A stretch of DNA of 17,282 nt from an uncultured Peptococcaceae bacterium (GCA_902492275.1 CABUKW010000053.1:1-17282); one strand, 5' to 3'. Numbered from the stretch's first letter, positions 1 through 7,089 are shown. Program-made: numbers and translations. Notes: a model not told the origin generated them from the letters alone.

Positions 1-663
1 CGACGCTGTTTCGAGAGATAGAAAGTCCATCAGAGATTACAACTGCGCCCGGCTGTAAATCAGAAATTGTCTGAACGGTTCTGGAAAAGCCGCTGCCACC
101 GTGGGTGGTAAACGGAATTAAGGTCTTGCCGCTGAAATCATATTCTTCAAGGAAGGTATAGAGCGGCATCGGCAGGTCGGCATTCCAGTTCGAATAGCCC
201 AAAAAAATCACATCATAGTTGTCGAGGTTTTCAATCTGTGTTGCAAGTTCCGGTCTGGCATTGTCAGCTTTCTCATTGTAGGCAAATTCCAAAAGCGGAT
301 TGTGCGTTGTAGGATATTCCTGCACCGTTTCGATGGCAAACAAATCGCCGCCTGTTTCACGCTGAATAATCTGGGCAATGTATTCGTTGTTTCCCAAAAC
401 TTCTCCATTCACTGCCACGCGGCTCGCACCGGCTATACTGTATCCGCACCGTCCGTTTCCATGACGGAGAAATATGCAATCAGAATATTGCCGCTGCCTG
501 CTTCCGCTGTGCTTTCAGAGCTGCTGCCAGCGGGTTCTGTTGCCGGAACCATACTTTCCATTTCTGCCGGGGTATCCTCCACAGTGTTTTGATTGCGATT
601 GCCGCAAGCAGCCAGAGAAAGAACCAGCAGAGCAGAAAGAAGTAAGATCGTTATTTTTTTCAT
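1..663 (-). pseudogene. Flavodoxin-domain lipoprotein, frameshifted and cut by the window edge
   Basis: A lipoprotein signal (MKKITILLLSALLVLSLAACG, lipobox LAAC) and an acidic/Ser-rich linker are followed by a flavodoxin start (ILIAYFSVMET). The first frame ends at a TAG at 433-435. The frame beginning GASRVAVNGEVLGNNEYIA then runs without a stop to base 1 and carries flavodoxin features: ETGGDLFAIETV, DVIFLGYSNWNADLPMP and SGKTLIPFTTHGGSGFS. The break is in a GTATAGCC context and is explained most simply by one extra TA. The start has AAGGAG about 8 bases upstream. The C-terminus lies beyond base 1. Flavodoxins of this type bind FMN and carry electrons; the lipobox would place it on the outer face of the membrane. 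It is the last visible member of the minus-strand redox cluster. The single lesion could be a true mutation or a read error; everything else reads cleanly. Confidence 0.85.
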
Positions 664-698
664 GTATTTTGCTCCTTTACTTTTTATAGTAATCTATA

Positions 699-912
699 TC
701 AACAGATGCCTTTCCCCATCTGGTAGGCTTCCTGCATAACAGGGTTGCTTTGGATATTGTCGAATTGCCAAGCCCCAGCTCCATAGATGGCCCATTTTCT
801 CTGCACCCATCAGACATTCTATATAACCGCCTTTCATAAACTAATCGCAGAGTGTGTCTGAATTGTCGCCTTTACGAGGGTTAAACGAAACAATCAATAC
901 ATTTTTACTCAT
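699..912 (-). pseudogene. Collapsed NADPH-dependent FMN reductase / flavodoxin-family gene
   Basis: Starting at the ATG at 910-912 the reading is MSKNVLIVSFNPRKGDNSDTLCD, the usual start of the FMN_red/iron-sulfur flavoprotein family, although SFNPR stands where SSSPR is usual. It hits TAG and then reads FMKGG, so the natural text was probably CDQFMKGG. The sequence then jumps to family C-terminal text: ECLMGAEKMG, and in a second frame GAWQFDNIQSNPVMQEAYQ ending at a TGA at 699-701. A family member is normally about 180 residues, so roughly 100 residues are missing from the middle, plus one stop and one frameshift. A GGAGAG-type ribosome site remains upstream. This is a clear relic. The function of the intact ancestor (flavin-dependent reductase) is known only at family level. 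Confidence 0.8.
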
Positions 913-932
913 TTTCAGTCTGCTCTCCTTCC

Positions 933-1206
933 TCATTCACGAATTCCAATCGTACTGTTCCTCTCGATCAGCGTTAGTTCCAGCGGCAGCATTGCCACCA
1001 GATCGGTAGCAGCCCTCGAACCATTTAATGTAATGACCACTTCTGTATTTTCGGTAATCATTTTGATTTGAGTACCCTCCACGCTCTCATAGCTGCTATT
1101 TTCAGATACATCGAACGTCTCTGTATCCTGCTGCTCGGCTGCTCCACAAGCCACCAGGGAACAAATCATAAGGAGACGGAGGCCGACACTAAGGTTTTTT
1201 TTACAT
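933..1206 (-). pseudogene. Truncated cyclophilin-like lipoprotein with a broken start
   Basis: The reading frame gives a lipoprotein signal (KKNLSVGLRLLMICSLVACG, lipobox LVAC), a short acidic linker and the first strands of the bacterial cyclophilin-like fold (VVITLNGSRAATDLVAMLPLELTL). It then ends abruptly as ERNSTIGIRE and a stop; related proteins continue for roughly 70 to 90 more residues. The correctly spaced ATG (1204-1206, with AAGGAG upstream) is followed directly by TAA because one extra base lies between ATG and the poly-A run, so the start is out of frame with the body. Both ends are therefore damaged. Such proteins often accompany flavodoxin and reductase genes in clostridial clusters, as here. 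Confidence 0.7.
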
Positions 1207-1218
1207 AGATTTTCTCCT

Positions 1219-1421
1219 TTATTCCATAAAGCCAAGGCTCTGAATCCAAGGTTCAATATCATTCAGATCATTTGCCGTAAAACCCTCTGCAATCTCAGCA
1301 TCCGGGCAAAGCTCACCGAAAATATGGAGGCTGTTCCCAATATCATCGCTGGCGCTGGTGCAGAAGGGAATGATTGTCTTGCCCGCGAAATCATTCTCTG
1401 CAAGGAAAGTTGTCAAAGGCA
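1219..1421 (-). pseudogene. C-terminal fragment of a flavodoxin
   Basis: This frame reads PLTTFLAENDFAGKTIIPF, then CTSASDDIGNSLHIFGELCPDAE, and ends LNDIEPWIQSLGFME. That is the second half of a clostridial flavodoxin, with the AGKTIIPFCTS strand and the helical C-terminus. The N-terminal FMN-phosphate loop and the first half of the fold are absent. The upstream end is joined to alcohol dehydrogenase sequence at about 1410-1422, where GGTGCCTTTGAC serves both genes in different frames. The fragment has no start signal of its own. It shows that a separate flavodoxin gene once followed the dehydrogenase and that a deletion removed its 5' half. Confidence 0.8.
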
Positions 1422-1993
1422 CCGGAAAGTACCTGCACGAACGGCACTGACATCGTATAGGCAGGGTCCAGAACGGCGAAGGAGGCCGCAGTGCCGAAGA
1501 TCGGACCTTTCCACAGTTTTTCCTCGTGGGTAATGACTGCGCCGGCGTTCATTTCGGCGCCGGTGCCGGAAGCAGTGACTACTGCGCCCATAGGAAGCCC
1601 TTCTGTGGGAAATTTGTGGGATACATATTCCATATCCCAAATATCCTCTGTAAGCTTTGCCTGGGCGGAGATTACTTTGCAGCAGTCAATAACGCTTCCG
1701 CCGCCCACGGCTAAAATAAAATCCACGCCCCGTTCACGAGCGAGAGTTGCACCCTCCTGCACCTTGGCATAGGTGGGATTGGGCATAATGCCGGAAAATT
1801 CTATGATTTCTTTTCCGGCTTTCTGGAGCAGCGTTTTCATTTCCTCGTAGACACCGTTTTTTCTGATAGAGCCGCCGCCATAGGCCAGCATTACGGTTTT
1901 TCCAAACCGGCCCAGTTCTGTGGGCAAGGCTCTCTGTGCTGCGCCTTTACCAAAATAGACCTGTATGGGATAAACATAGGTAAAATCGTTCAT
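1391..1993 (-). pseudogene. Iron-containing alcohol dehydrogenase, N-terminal half only
   Basis: From the ATG at 1991-1993, with AAAGGAGG eight bases upstream, the protein begins MNDFTYVYPIQVYFGKGA. It carries the NAD(P)-binding half of the iron-type (group III) alcohol dehydrogenases: GKTVMLAYGGGSIRKNGVY, the GGGSVIDCCK loop, and VVTASGTGAEMN. It reaches DPAYTMSVPFVQVLSGAFD and then turns into NFPCRE and a stop. Family members have about 385 residues; here 200 remain, and the metal-binding His-rich C-terminal domain is absent. The sequence beyond the break belongs to a flavodoxin in another frame. The remaining piece cannot be an active dehydrogenase, though its start signals are intact. Confidence 0.85.
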
Positions 1994-2499
1994 AACAATA
2001 ACCTCCTTTTGTTTGCTGGCGTTCCATTTTGCCAGCCACTTCATCAATCATATTCATAGCCTCTAAAGCACGGGGATAACCAATATAGGGCATACGTTGC
2101 TCGACAACACTGCACAGCTTTTCTTTATCATTACCAACAGTAGGGGCCAGAGGCAATTTCACGCCATGCTGTTCCATAATTTCGTTTGCTGTGATCAGAA
2201 AGTCATAAGTACGCCCGATACCGAGATAGGCTGTGGCTTGATAGATTATCTCCCTGATCGCAATGGGATCGACACCGATATGCAATGCTGCGTGAAGCAT
2301 ATTCTGAAACGCACCCATTTCTTGGCAGCCGAGCAGAGCTGGAAGAATACAAAGTATCAGTTCCTTTTCCGTCAGCTTGTTTGCGCTCACGACTTCACTT
2401 GGAGAGCAGTCTGCCACAATATCAACCCATTCAGGATCGGTATCTCTCAAGCTGCCACTTACGCCCTTAAATAATCTGGATGTTCTTTTTGGGCTTCAT
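1947..2499 (-). pseudogene. Carboxymuconolactone decarboxylase-like protein, 5' frameshifts
   Basis: The body reads LRDTDPEWVDIVADC, then NKLTEKELILCILPALLGC, then IREIIYQATAYLGIGRTYDF, and ends in MPYIGYPRALEAMNMIDEV, an arrangement typical of the CMD/AhpD-like superfamily. The natural N-terminus is spread over frames: after AGGAGG and the ATG at 2497-2499 one frame gives EAQKEHPDYLRA and ends at TAA, and the next gives SGSLRDTDPEW. Two small indels are needed to rebuild one protein. The frame also runs 46 bases into the downstream dehydrogenase start, which is long for this compact cluster and may reflect a third lesion. An internal start near 2450 could in theory give a shortened protein. 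CMD proteins are peroxidase-like or decarboxylase-like; no substrate can be named. Confidence 0.65.
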
Positions 2500-2507
2500 G
2501 GTTCCTA

Positions 2508-3281
2508 TCAGTACCTCCTGATTTGATTGTTTGCATGTATGATTTCCTGTAAGGAAACATGTTCATTTCGATAACGGGCATTCGGATTCTTTTCCGGGAT
2601 TGTCAGCCCGATGGCTTTTTGCGGACAGGCGTGAACACAGGCCAGGCAAGTCTGACAATGACCTGGAGTATGCACAGCCTTTCCATTCATGACATGAATA
2701 GATGCAGAAGGACACACCTTTTCACAGATGCCACAGCCAATGCAGGTATCCGAGACACGCAGAAGATGCTGCCATGCATCAGGCGGCATGTGACTCATGG
2801 CAGCAAGAAACTGCTGATGCGCGGCGCGATCTGCATCTGTTACATCAGGGATCATGTCCATTTTACCATTCAGATCTGCCAGAATTACAGCCATTCTCTC
2901 ATCAATTCTCTTATTCATTTTCAACTGTTCGTTCATGTCAAAGCTCGGTAGCCAGTTATCTACCATCATAATAACATTAATGTAATTGACCGCAATACCA
3001 CAGTCATCGCAGAGTTTCTTTGCTAGTTCTGCAGCTCCGCCATGTCGGTTCCCATAGGTCAGAATCATATAAAAATAGTTTGTATGGAAAATGGCCTTCT
3101 CCATGAAATCTTTGACCATTTGCGGTACTTCATGTCCATAGACAGGCGCAACGATACCAATGCTGTCTGCAGAAAACGCCTGATTTTCATTATGTATGAC
3201 CTGCGGAATACTGACGGGGTCATTTTCAATTTGTCTGGCAATATAAAGACTGTTGCCTGTGCCAGTAAAATAAAATACCAT
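2508..3281 (-). CDS. EFR1-family flavodoxin/2[4Fe-4S] ferredoxin protein
   Basis: This protein of 257 residues starts at ATG 3279-3281 with AAGGAG seven bases upstream; longer in-frame starts lack a ribosome site. Residues 1-165 form a flavodoxin-like domain with the FMN-phosphate loop TGTGNS (6-11) and APVYGHEVP (45-53). Residues 175-225 carry two 4Fe-4S motifs, CIGCGICEKVCP (Cys 180, 183, 186, 190) and CQTCLACVHACP (209, 212, 215, 219). The architecture is that of the EFR1-family ferrodoxins, cytoplasmic electron carriers of unknown partner. It is the promoter-proximal and only intact gene of the minus-strand redox cluster. Its terminal codons overlap the ribosome site of the broken CMD gene. 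It is transcribed divergently from the MerR gene and is probably its target. Confidence 0.9.
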   Translation of the reverse strand: MVFYFTGTGNSLYIARQIENDPVSIPQVIHNENQAFSADSIGIVAPVYGHEVPQMVKDFMEKAIFHTNYFYMILTYGNRHGGAAELAKKLCDDCGIAVNYINVIMMVDNWLPSFDMNEQLKMNKRIDERMAVILADLNGKMDMIPDVTDADRAAHQQFLAAMSHMPPDAWQHLLRVSDTCIGCGICEKVCPSASIHVMNGKAVHTPGHCQTCLACVHACPQKAIGLTIPEKNPNARYRNEHVSLQEIIHANNQIRRY

Positions 3282-3325
3282 AGTATATCTCCTTCCTGTC
3301 TTTTTCTTGCTTTCTCGCTGAAGTA

Positions 3326-3356
3326 GTGATACAATCCGGTTAGAACATCCGATTAA
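3326..3356 (-). promoter_or_regulatory. Degenerate second copy of the MerR-type promoter/operator
   Basis: On the minus strand TTAATC and TATCAC are separated by 19 bases containing GGATGTTCTAACCGG. This has the same geometry and about two-thirds identity to the promoter 39 bases upstream. On the plus strand CCGGTTAGAACATCCGA (3336-3352) matches 13 of 17 positions of the primary operator. It lies in the expected 5' untranslated region of the EFR1 gene and may be an auxiliary regulator site or a decayed duplicate. Confidence 0.4.
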
Positions 3357-3364
3357 CACTATTG

Positions 3365-3395
3365 ATTATAATTTCCGGTTGTAACAACCGGTCAA
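3365..3395 (-). promoter_or_regulatory. MerR-type promoter with 19-bp spacer and palindromic operator
   Basis: On the minus strand a TTGACC -35 box (3390-3395) and a perfect TATAAT -10 box (3365-3370) are separated by 19 bases. The spacer holds most of a perfect inverted repeat, CCGGTTGT-A-ACAACCGG on the plus strand (3375-3391), which also overlaps the -35 box. An over-long 19-bp spacer with a dyad between the boxes is the hallmark of MerR-activated promoters, where the regulator twists the DNA to align the boxes. The promoter points at the EFR1 gene and the MerR gene lies just upstream, divergently. Confidence 0.8.
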
Positions 3396-3443
3396 GAGCT
3401 TTTGCCAGTATTTTTGAAAAATTTTTGTAAATAGGAGAACATT

Positions 3444-3845
3444 ATGTTATATACGATGATGCAGGTTTGTAAAGAAACAAATATGACCTATCAGACACTT
3501 AAATACTACTGTAATGAAGGTTTGATCCCCAATGTGAAGCGAGACAGCAACAACCGCCGTATTTTTAATGAGAAAGATCTAAAATGGATTAAGGATCTTG
3601 TGTGTCTAAAAAAATGCGGTATGAGTATTCAGGAAATGAAAGAGTATCTGGAACTGTGCCTGCAAGGAGAGTCCACCATTCTACAGAGAAAAGAAATGCT
3701 GGCCAGGAAGCAGGAGGCTTTGCGGGTTTCGATTCGGGAACTGGAGGATAGCGTTTCCTACATTGACTGGAAGCAGAATTTCTATGATGAAGTGCTTTCT
3801 GGTCAACGTCCCTATGTAAGCAACCTGATTCGAACAGAAGAATAG
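3444..3845 (+). CDS. MerR-family transcriptional regulator
   Basis: This 133-residue protein begins with the winged-helix DNA-binding domain (about residues 1-70). QVCKETNMTYQTLKYYCNEG is the helix-turn-helix and YYxxxGL signature, and RRIFNEKDLKWIKDLVCLKKCGMS follows with the second helical pair. A long dimerisation helix (about 75-115, LARKQEALRVSIRELEDSVSYIDWK) and a short tail of about 20 residues end it, with no large ligand domain. TAGGAG precedes the ATG. It most resembles the small clostridial MerR regulators that sit beside flavodoxin, aldo/keto reductase and CMD genes. The divergent EFR1 promoter carries a matching dyad, so it probably activates the cluster and may control itself. 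The inducer is not evident; Cys25, Cys56, Cys60 and Cys74 are present but no metal-binding pattern is obvious. A strong terminator follows the stop codon. Confidence 0.9.
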   Translation: MLYTMMQVCKETNMTYQTLKYYCNEGLIPNVKRDSNNRRIFNEKDLKWIKDLVCLKKCGMSIQEMKEYLELCLQGESTILQRKEMLARKQEALRVSIRELEDSVSYIDWKQNFYDEVLSGQRPYVSNLIRTEE

Positions 3846-3859
3846 TGTAGAAAAATAAG

Positions 3860-3910
3860 AGCCCATGTATTTGTATGGCATTGCTGCCTGTCAAATACAT
3901 GGGCTTTTTT
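3860..3910 (+). terminator. Rho-independent terminator after the MerR gene
   Basis: A perfect 14-bp inverted repeat, AGCCCATGTATTTG (3860-3873) and CAAATACATGGGCT (3892-3905), is followed by a run of T (3905-3910). It lies 14 bases after the MerR stop codon. The T-run abuts the IS3 remnant. Confidence 0.85.
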
Positions 3911-3918
3911 CAAAACAG

Positions 3919-4106
3919 AACTTGCTTGTTGATTATAGCTACGAAGAACTCAAGTCGGAAATAGAAACATATATAAAGTATTATAATAAAAGAGATACTG
4001 GGAGGATGAGTCCTGTACAATACAGCCCCAGTCTCTTGGCTGCAGAAATATAGCGAGGCAGTCAAAACTACCTCGCTAATATAGTCCAATTTTTTGAGGT
4101 CACATC
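3919..4106 (+). mobile_element. IS3-family transposase C-terminal remnant with right end
   Basis: The frame 3919-4053 reads NLLVDYSYEELKSEIETYI, then KYYNKRDTGRMSPVQY, ending SLLAAEI and a stop. That is the end of an IS3-group OrfB (DDE transposase): the YEELK...YIxYYN block and the MSPVQY motif. Normal members have a few more residues between YYN and MSP, so there is an internal loss, and all the catalytic DDE region is absent. After the stop come a 7-bp hairpin (AGCGAGG/CCTCGCT, 4052-4077) and AGTCCAATTTTTTGAGGTCA, which resembles the terminal inverted repeats of this IS group. No left end or target duplication can be seen. It is a dead fragment that probably marks the edge of the acquired redox island. 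Confidence 0.75.
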
Positions 4107-4173
4107 AAAGCGATTTGCCTCAAGTCTTTTTCTTTATGAATTTAGCATTGACAGTTGCCATAAATATACGCTT

Positions 4174-4533
4174 TCAGCGAGTCACTAAGTTATTGTGTTT
4201 TGCTGTGACTGCTTTTTGTTTTACGTTCTCTTTGCGCTGAAAAAAATATTTTAATCTTTCCAGTAAAATCAAGCGATTTAATTTGCGCAGATTTTTCTTT
4301 TCCAAAGCGACTTCCTCGGCGGTCGGTGTTCCATAGCTGGATAAAAAGGATTGGCTGTGCCAGTTTCCGCAGTCTACTTCTCGAATTCCACAGGCCCAGA
4401 TATCATTATATTTTCCACAATGGGGGCAAGACGCGTTATATCCGGCAGTGATACCGAATCCCATAAATTGTTTCCGTTCCAATTGACCGCCGCAGATAGG
4501 GCATTTTGTTTCACGATAATCAGGCTTAAACAT
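4174..4533 (-). CDS. Small zinc-ribbon protein of unknown function
   Basis: This protein of 119 residues has a treble-clef/zinc-ribbon start: CPIC (Cys 11, 14) and CPHC (36, 39), with two more cysteines at 48 and 55. The N-terminal 60 residues therefore probably bind one zinc. The middle is ordinary. The C-terminal 40 residues are basic and helical (LRKLNRLILLERLKYFFQRK), which could contact nucleic acid or membrane. GGAGGT lies upstream of the ATG at 4531-4533. It is a single gene between an IS remnant and a divergent GTPase gene, with no operon partners. I do not recognise a named family. Confidence 0.65.
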   Translation of the reverse strand: MFKPDYRETKCPICGGQLERKQFMGFGITAGYNASCPHCGKYNDIWACGIREVDCGNWHSQSFLSSYGTPTAEEVALEKKNLRKLNRLILLERLKYFFQRKENVKQKAVTAKHNNLVTR

Positions 4534-4903
4534 GCTGACAGCACCTCCATAAAAACGATTTCATATTGTATCATGTAAGCTCTTTCACGTTTTTATCATA
4601 GCATATCATTTCCACAAATGCACATCAGCCTTTTCTCTTATAAAGATTACAGTATATTGGATAGAATGAATTCTTTCATCAATTATGTTTTATATAAAAA
4701 TTCCCAAGAAATTCAAATAAACTATAGATAGATAACTTTCTGATATAGCCAAAGGCCTATTTCTCCAATAAACCTTTTGTTAGCGCTAACTGCAAAGAAA
4801 ATTTAAAAAATGTTTAAAATATATGAAAAAAATAAAAGGATTTTATCGCTTTTTGTCTAATTAAATAATAAGTTAATTTTATTTACTATAAGGGGTGGAC
4901 ATT
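4534..4903. other. AT-rich divergent intergenic region, no gene seen
   Basis: About 370 bases separate the zinc-ribbon gene from the EF-G-like gene. No open frame with a ribosome site or family resemblance was found on either strand. It must hold both divergent promoters, but the AT-richness leaves no clear -35/-10 pair. The one distinct element is the 12-bp palindrome listed separately. The AAGGGGTGG ribosome site for the plus-strand gene is at 4890-4898. Confidence 0.5.
4777..4792. promoter_or_regulatory. cre-like / LacI-family operator palindrome
   Basis: GTTAGCGCTAAC (4779-4790) is a perfect 12-bp palindrome with a central CG. In the context TTGTTAGCGCTAACTG it matches 14 of 16 positions of the catabolite-responsive element consensus (WTGNAANCGNWNNCWW). 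It lies about 110 bases upstream of the EF-G-like gene. It could serve CcpA or another LacI-type repressor. Chance occurrence in a single site cannot be excluded. Confidence 0.4.
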
Positions 4904-6916
4904 ATGCAAGTATATCAAACAGGAGATATTCGCAATATTGGCATCGCCGGACACAGCGGCTCCGGCAAAACATCATTACTGGAAACGATGCTGTATAACA
5001 GCGGCTTTACAACCCGTCTGGGCAAAGTAGAAGACGGCACTACTGTGACCGATTATTTGCCGGAAGAAATCAAACGGCAGGTTACCATTTCTGCTTCTCT
5101 GGCACCGGTGGAATGGAAAGGCACCAAACTTAATATGATTGATACGCCGGGTTATGCAGATTTTATCGGGGAAGTTATTTCTACAACCAGAGCTGTTGAT
5201 AATATGCTGATGGTCGTTTGTGGCGTAGCCGGCATTGAAGTGCAAACGGAAGTAATTTGGGATATCGCAGCCAACAATAAATTGCCGCGCATGATTTTTA
5301 TCAACAAATTGGAGCGGGAAAACTCCTGTTTTGAAACTGTAGTAGAACAATTGCGGGAAAAATATGGGACCGGTATCGTACCACTGCAATTACCGATGGG
5401 CAAAGAGGCTTCTTTTACTGGCATGATTGATTTGCTCAATGAAAAGGCCTATCGCTTTGAAAATGGCGGCACTGTCGAAATTCCCATTCCCGATGAATAT
5501 TTGGACGATTACGAAGCACAGCGCACCTATTTAATTGAAGTAGCAGCTGAATCCTGTGATGAACTGCTGCTTAAATATCTGGAAGGTGAGACACCAACCA
5601 ACAACGAAATTCGTTCCGCTTTGCGTATGGGTATCGCCCATGGTGAAATCTTTCCTGTGGTAGGCGGTTCGGTGGCCAAAAATATGGGGGTTACAACATT
5701 AATGGATTTATGCGTTGACCTGTTGCCAATCCCAACGGTGAACGCTGCAGCGCCAGCCAGTGCCATTGTTTATAAAACGCTGGCCGATCCCTTTGTGGGC
5801 AAACTGAGCTTTTTAAAAGTAATTGACGGTCAATTCAACGCTGGCGACGGCATTTACAATGTCAACAATGAAGCTGAAGAAAAAGTGAACGGCTTTATCA
5901 TCCCCTGCGGCAAGCAGCAATCTACAGTTACGACTGTTTATGCCGGCGATATTGTCGCCATTGCAAAATTACAAAATACGCAGACCAGCAATACATTGAC
6001 GGTAAAAGGTGTTTCTGTACCCGAATTGGCGCCGATTAAATTCCCAGCGCCAAACCTGACCTTTGCCCTGTCGCCAAAATCCAGAGACGATGACGATAAA
6101 ATGAGCAATGCGTTAAGCCGTCTATTGGAAGAAGATCCGACGTTGGCTCTGGAAAAAAATGCAGAAACCCACGAAACCCTACTGTCCGGTATTGGGGAAA
6201 CCCATTTGGAAGTTGTGGCCGAGCGGTTTAAAAATAAATTTGGGGTAGATGTGGTGTTAAAACCAGCCCAAATTCCTTACCGGGAAACCATTAAAAAGAA
6301 AGTGGAAGTGCAAGGCAAACATAAAAAACAATCGGGTGGCGCTGGTCAGTACGGTGATGTTTGGTTGCGGATTGAACCGTATGCCGATGACGATTTTCTC
6401 TTTGCCGAAGAAGTATTCGGCGGCGCTGTACCTAAAAACTATTTTCCTGCTGTCGAAAAAGGTGTACGGGAAGCTATGAGTCAGGGCATTTTAGCTGGCT
6501 ATCCGTTAGGCAACATCAAAGTTACTTTGTATGACGGTTCCTATCACCCTGTAGATTCCAACGAAATGGCCTTCAAAATTGCCGCTTCTACCGGTTTCAA
6601 AAAAGGTGCGGAACAAGCGTCTCCTGTTCTGCTGGAGCCCATTATGGATATGCGCATCACCGTTCCTGATGCTTACATGGGCGATATTATGGGGGACTTG
6701 AACAGTAAACGGGGCCGTATTTTAGGGATGGAACCAACGCCAGACCATAAGCTGCAAATTATTCAGGCACAAGCGCCGATGTCGGAAGTACAAAAATATG
6801 TCATCGATTTAAAAGCAATGACACAGGGACGCGGAAAATTTACCATGAAATTGGATCATTATGAAGAGGTTCCAGCAAAAATTGCTGAAAAAATCATTGC
6901 AGAACGCAATGCATAA
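4904..6916 (+). CDS. EF-G-like translational GTPase paralogue
   Basis: This protein of 670 residues has the full EF-G layout. The G domain has P-loop GHSGSGKT (16-23), EEIKRQVTIS at the switch I threonine (about 54-63), DTPGYADF (80-87) and NKLE (134-137). Domain II covers about 280-370. Domain III contains a PKSRDDDDKM block near 390. Domain IV carries KKQSGGAGQYGDVWLRIEP near 475, and a C-terminal domain V follows. The GHSGSGKT loop and EEIKRQ in place of the canonical AHIDAGKT and the ERGITI stretch place it in the EF-G-like (EF-G paralogue) group rather than the housekeeping fusA. NKLE replaces the usual NKxD. I chose ATG 4904 because AAGGGGTGG sits five bases before it; an in-frame GTG at 4895 lies inside that site. 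Its role is unknown (translation-associated GTPase). It is monocistronic, with a terminator behind it. Confidence 0.9.
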   Translation: MQVYQTGDIRNIGIAGHSGSGKTSLLETMLYNSGFTTRLGKVEDGTTVTDYLPEEIKRQVTISASLAPVEWKGTKLNMIDTPGYADFIGEVISTTRAVDNMLMVVCGVAGIEVQTEVIWDIAANNKLPRMIFINKLERENSCFETVVEQLREKYGTGIVPLQLPMGKEASFTGMIDLLNEKAYRFENGGTVEIPIPDEYLDDYEAQRTYLIEVAAESCDELLLKYLEGETPTNNEIRSALRMGIAHGEIFPVVGGSVAKNMGVTTLMDLCVDLLPIPTVNAAAPASAIVYKTLADPFVGKLSFLKVIDGQFNAGDGIYNVNNEAEEKVNGFIIPCGKQQSTVTTVYAGDIVAIAKLQNTQTSNTLTVKGVSVPELAPIKFPAPNLTFALSPKSRDDDDKMSNALSRLLEEDPTLALEKNAETHETLLSGIGETHLEVVAERFKNKFGVDVVLKPAQIPYRETIKKKVEVQGKHKKQSGGAGQYGDVWLRIEPYADDDFLFAEEVFGGAVPKNYFPAVEKGVREAMSQGILAGYPLGNIKVTLYDGSYHPVDSNEMAFKIAASTGFKKGAEQASPVLLEPIMDMRITVPDAYMGDIMGDLNSKRGRILGMEPTPDHKLQIIQAQAPMSEVQKYVIDLKAMTQGRGKFTMKLDHYEEVPAKIAEKIIAERNA

Positions 6917-6968
6917 GTAATTACCATCAGTTAAATCAGTTAAAATAGAATTCCAGCACAAGGTAACG

Positions 6969-7009
6969 GAGCCATGAATGAATATAAAATCATTCATGGC
7001 TCTGCTTTT
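6969..7009 (+). terminator. Rho-independent terminator after the EF-G-like gene
   Basis: GAGCCATGAATGA (6969-6981) and TCATTCATGGCTC (6990-7002) form a perfect 13-bp stem with an 8-base loop, followed by TGCTTTT. It stands about 50 bases after the GTPase stop codon. Confidence 0.85.
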
Positions 7010-7055
7010 AATGCTCTGACATACCTTGTATTTTTATTAAGGCAAGATGTCTGCG

Positions 7056-7089
7056 TTTTCAAAATGTTTCACGTGAAACATTTTGAAAA
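7056..7089. other. parS: parS chromosome-partition site in a 34-bp perfect palindrome
   Basis: TGTTTCACGTGAAACA at 7065-7080 is the consensus ParB (Spo0J) binding site. The symmetry extends on both sides so that the 17 bases 7056-7072 are the exact reverse complement of 7073-7089. Known parS sites are 16-bp palindromes clustered around the replication origin. ParB bound here spreads along the DNA and loads condensin for origin segregation. The site sits between two convergent genes and is not followed by a T-run, so it is not a terminator. Confidence 0.9.

Noticed and set aside
4976..5389. Minus-strand open frame of 137 codons
   Set aside because: It is antisense to the G domain of the EF-G-like GTPase and has no ribosome site or recognisable motif.
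7056..7089. parS palindrome as a transcription terminator
   Set aside because: The arms meet without a loop and no T-run follows on either strand, while the core equals the ParB site.
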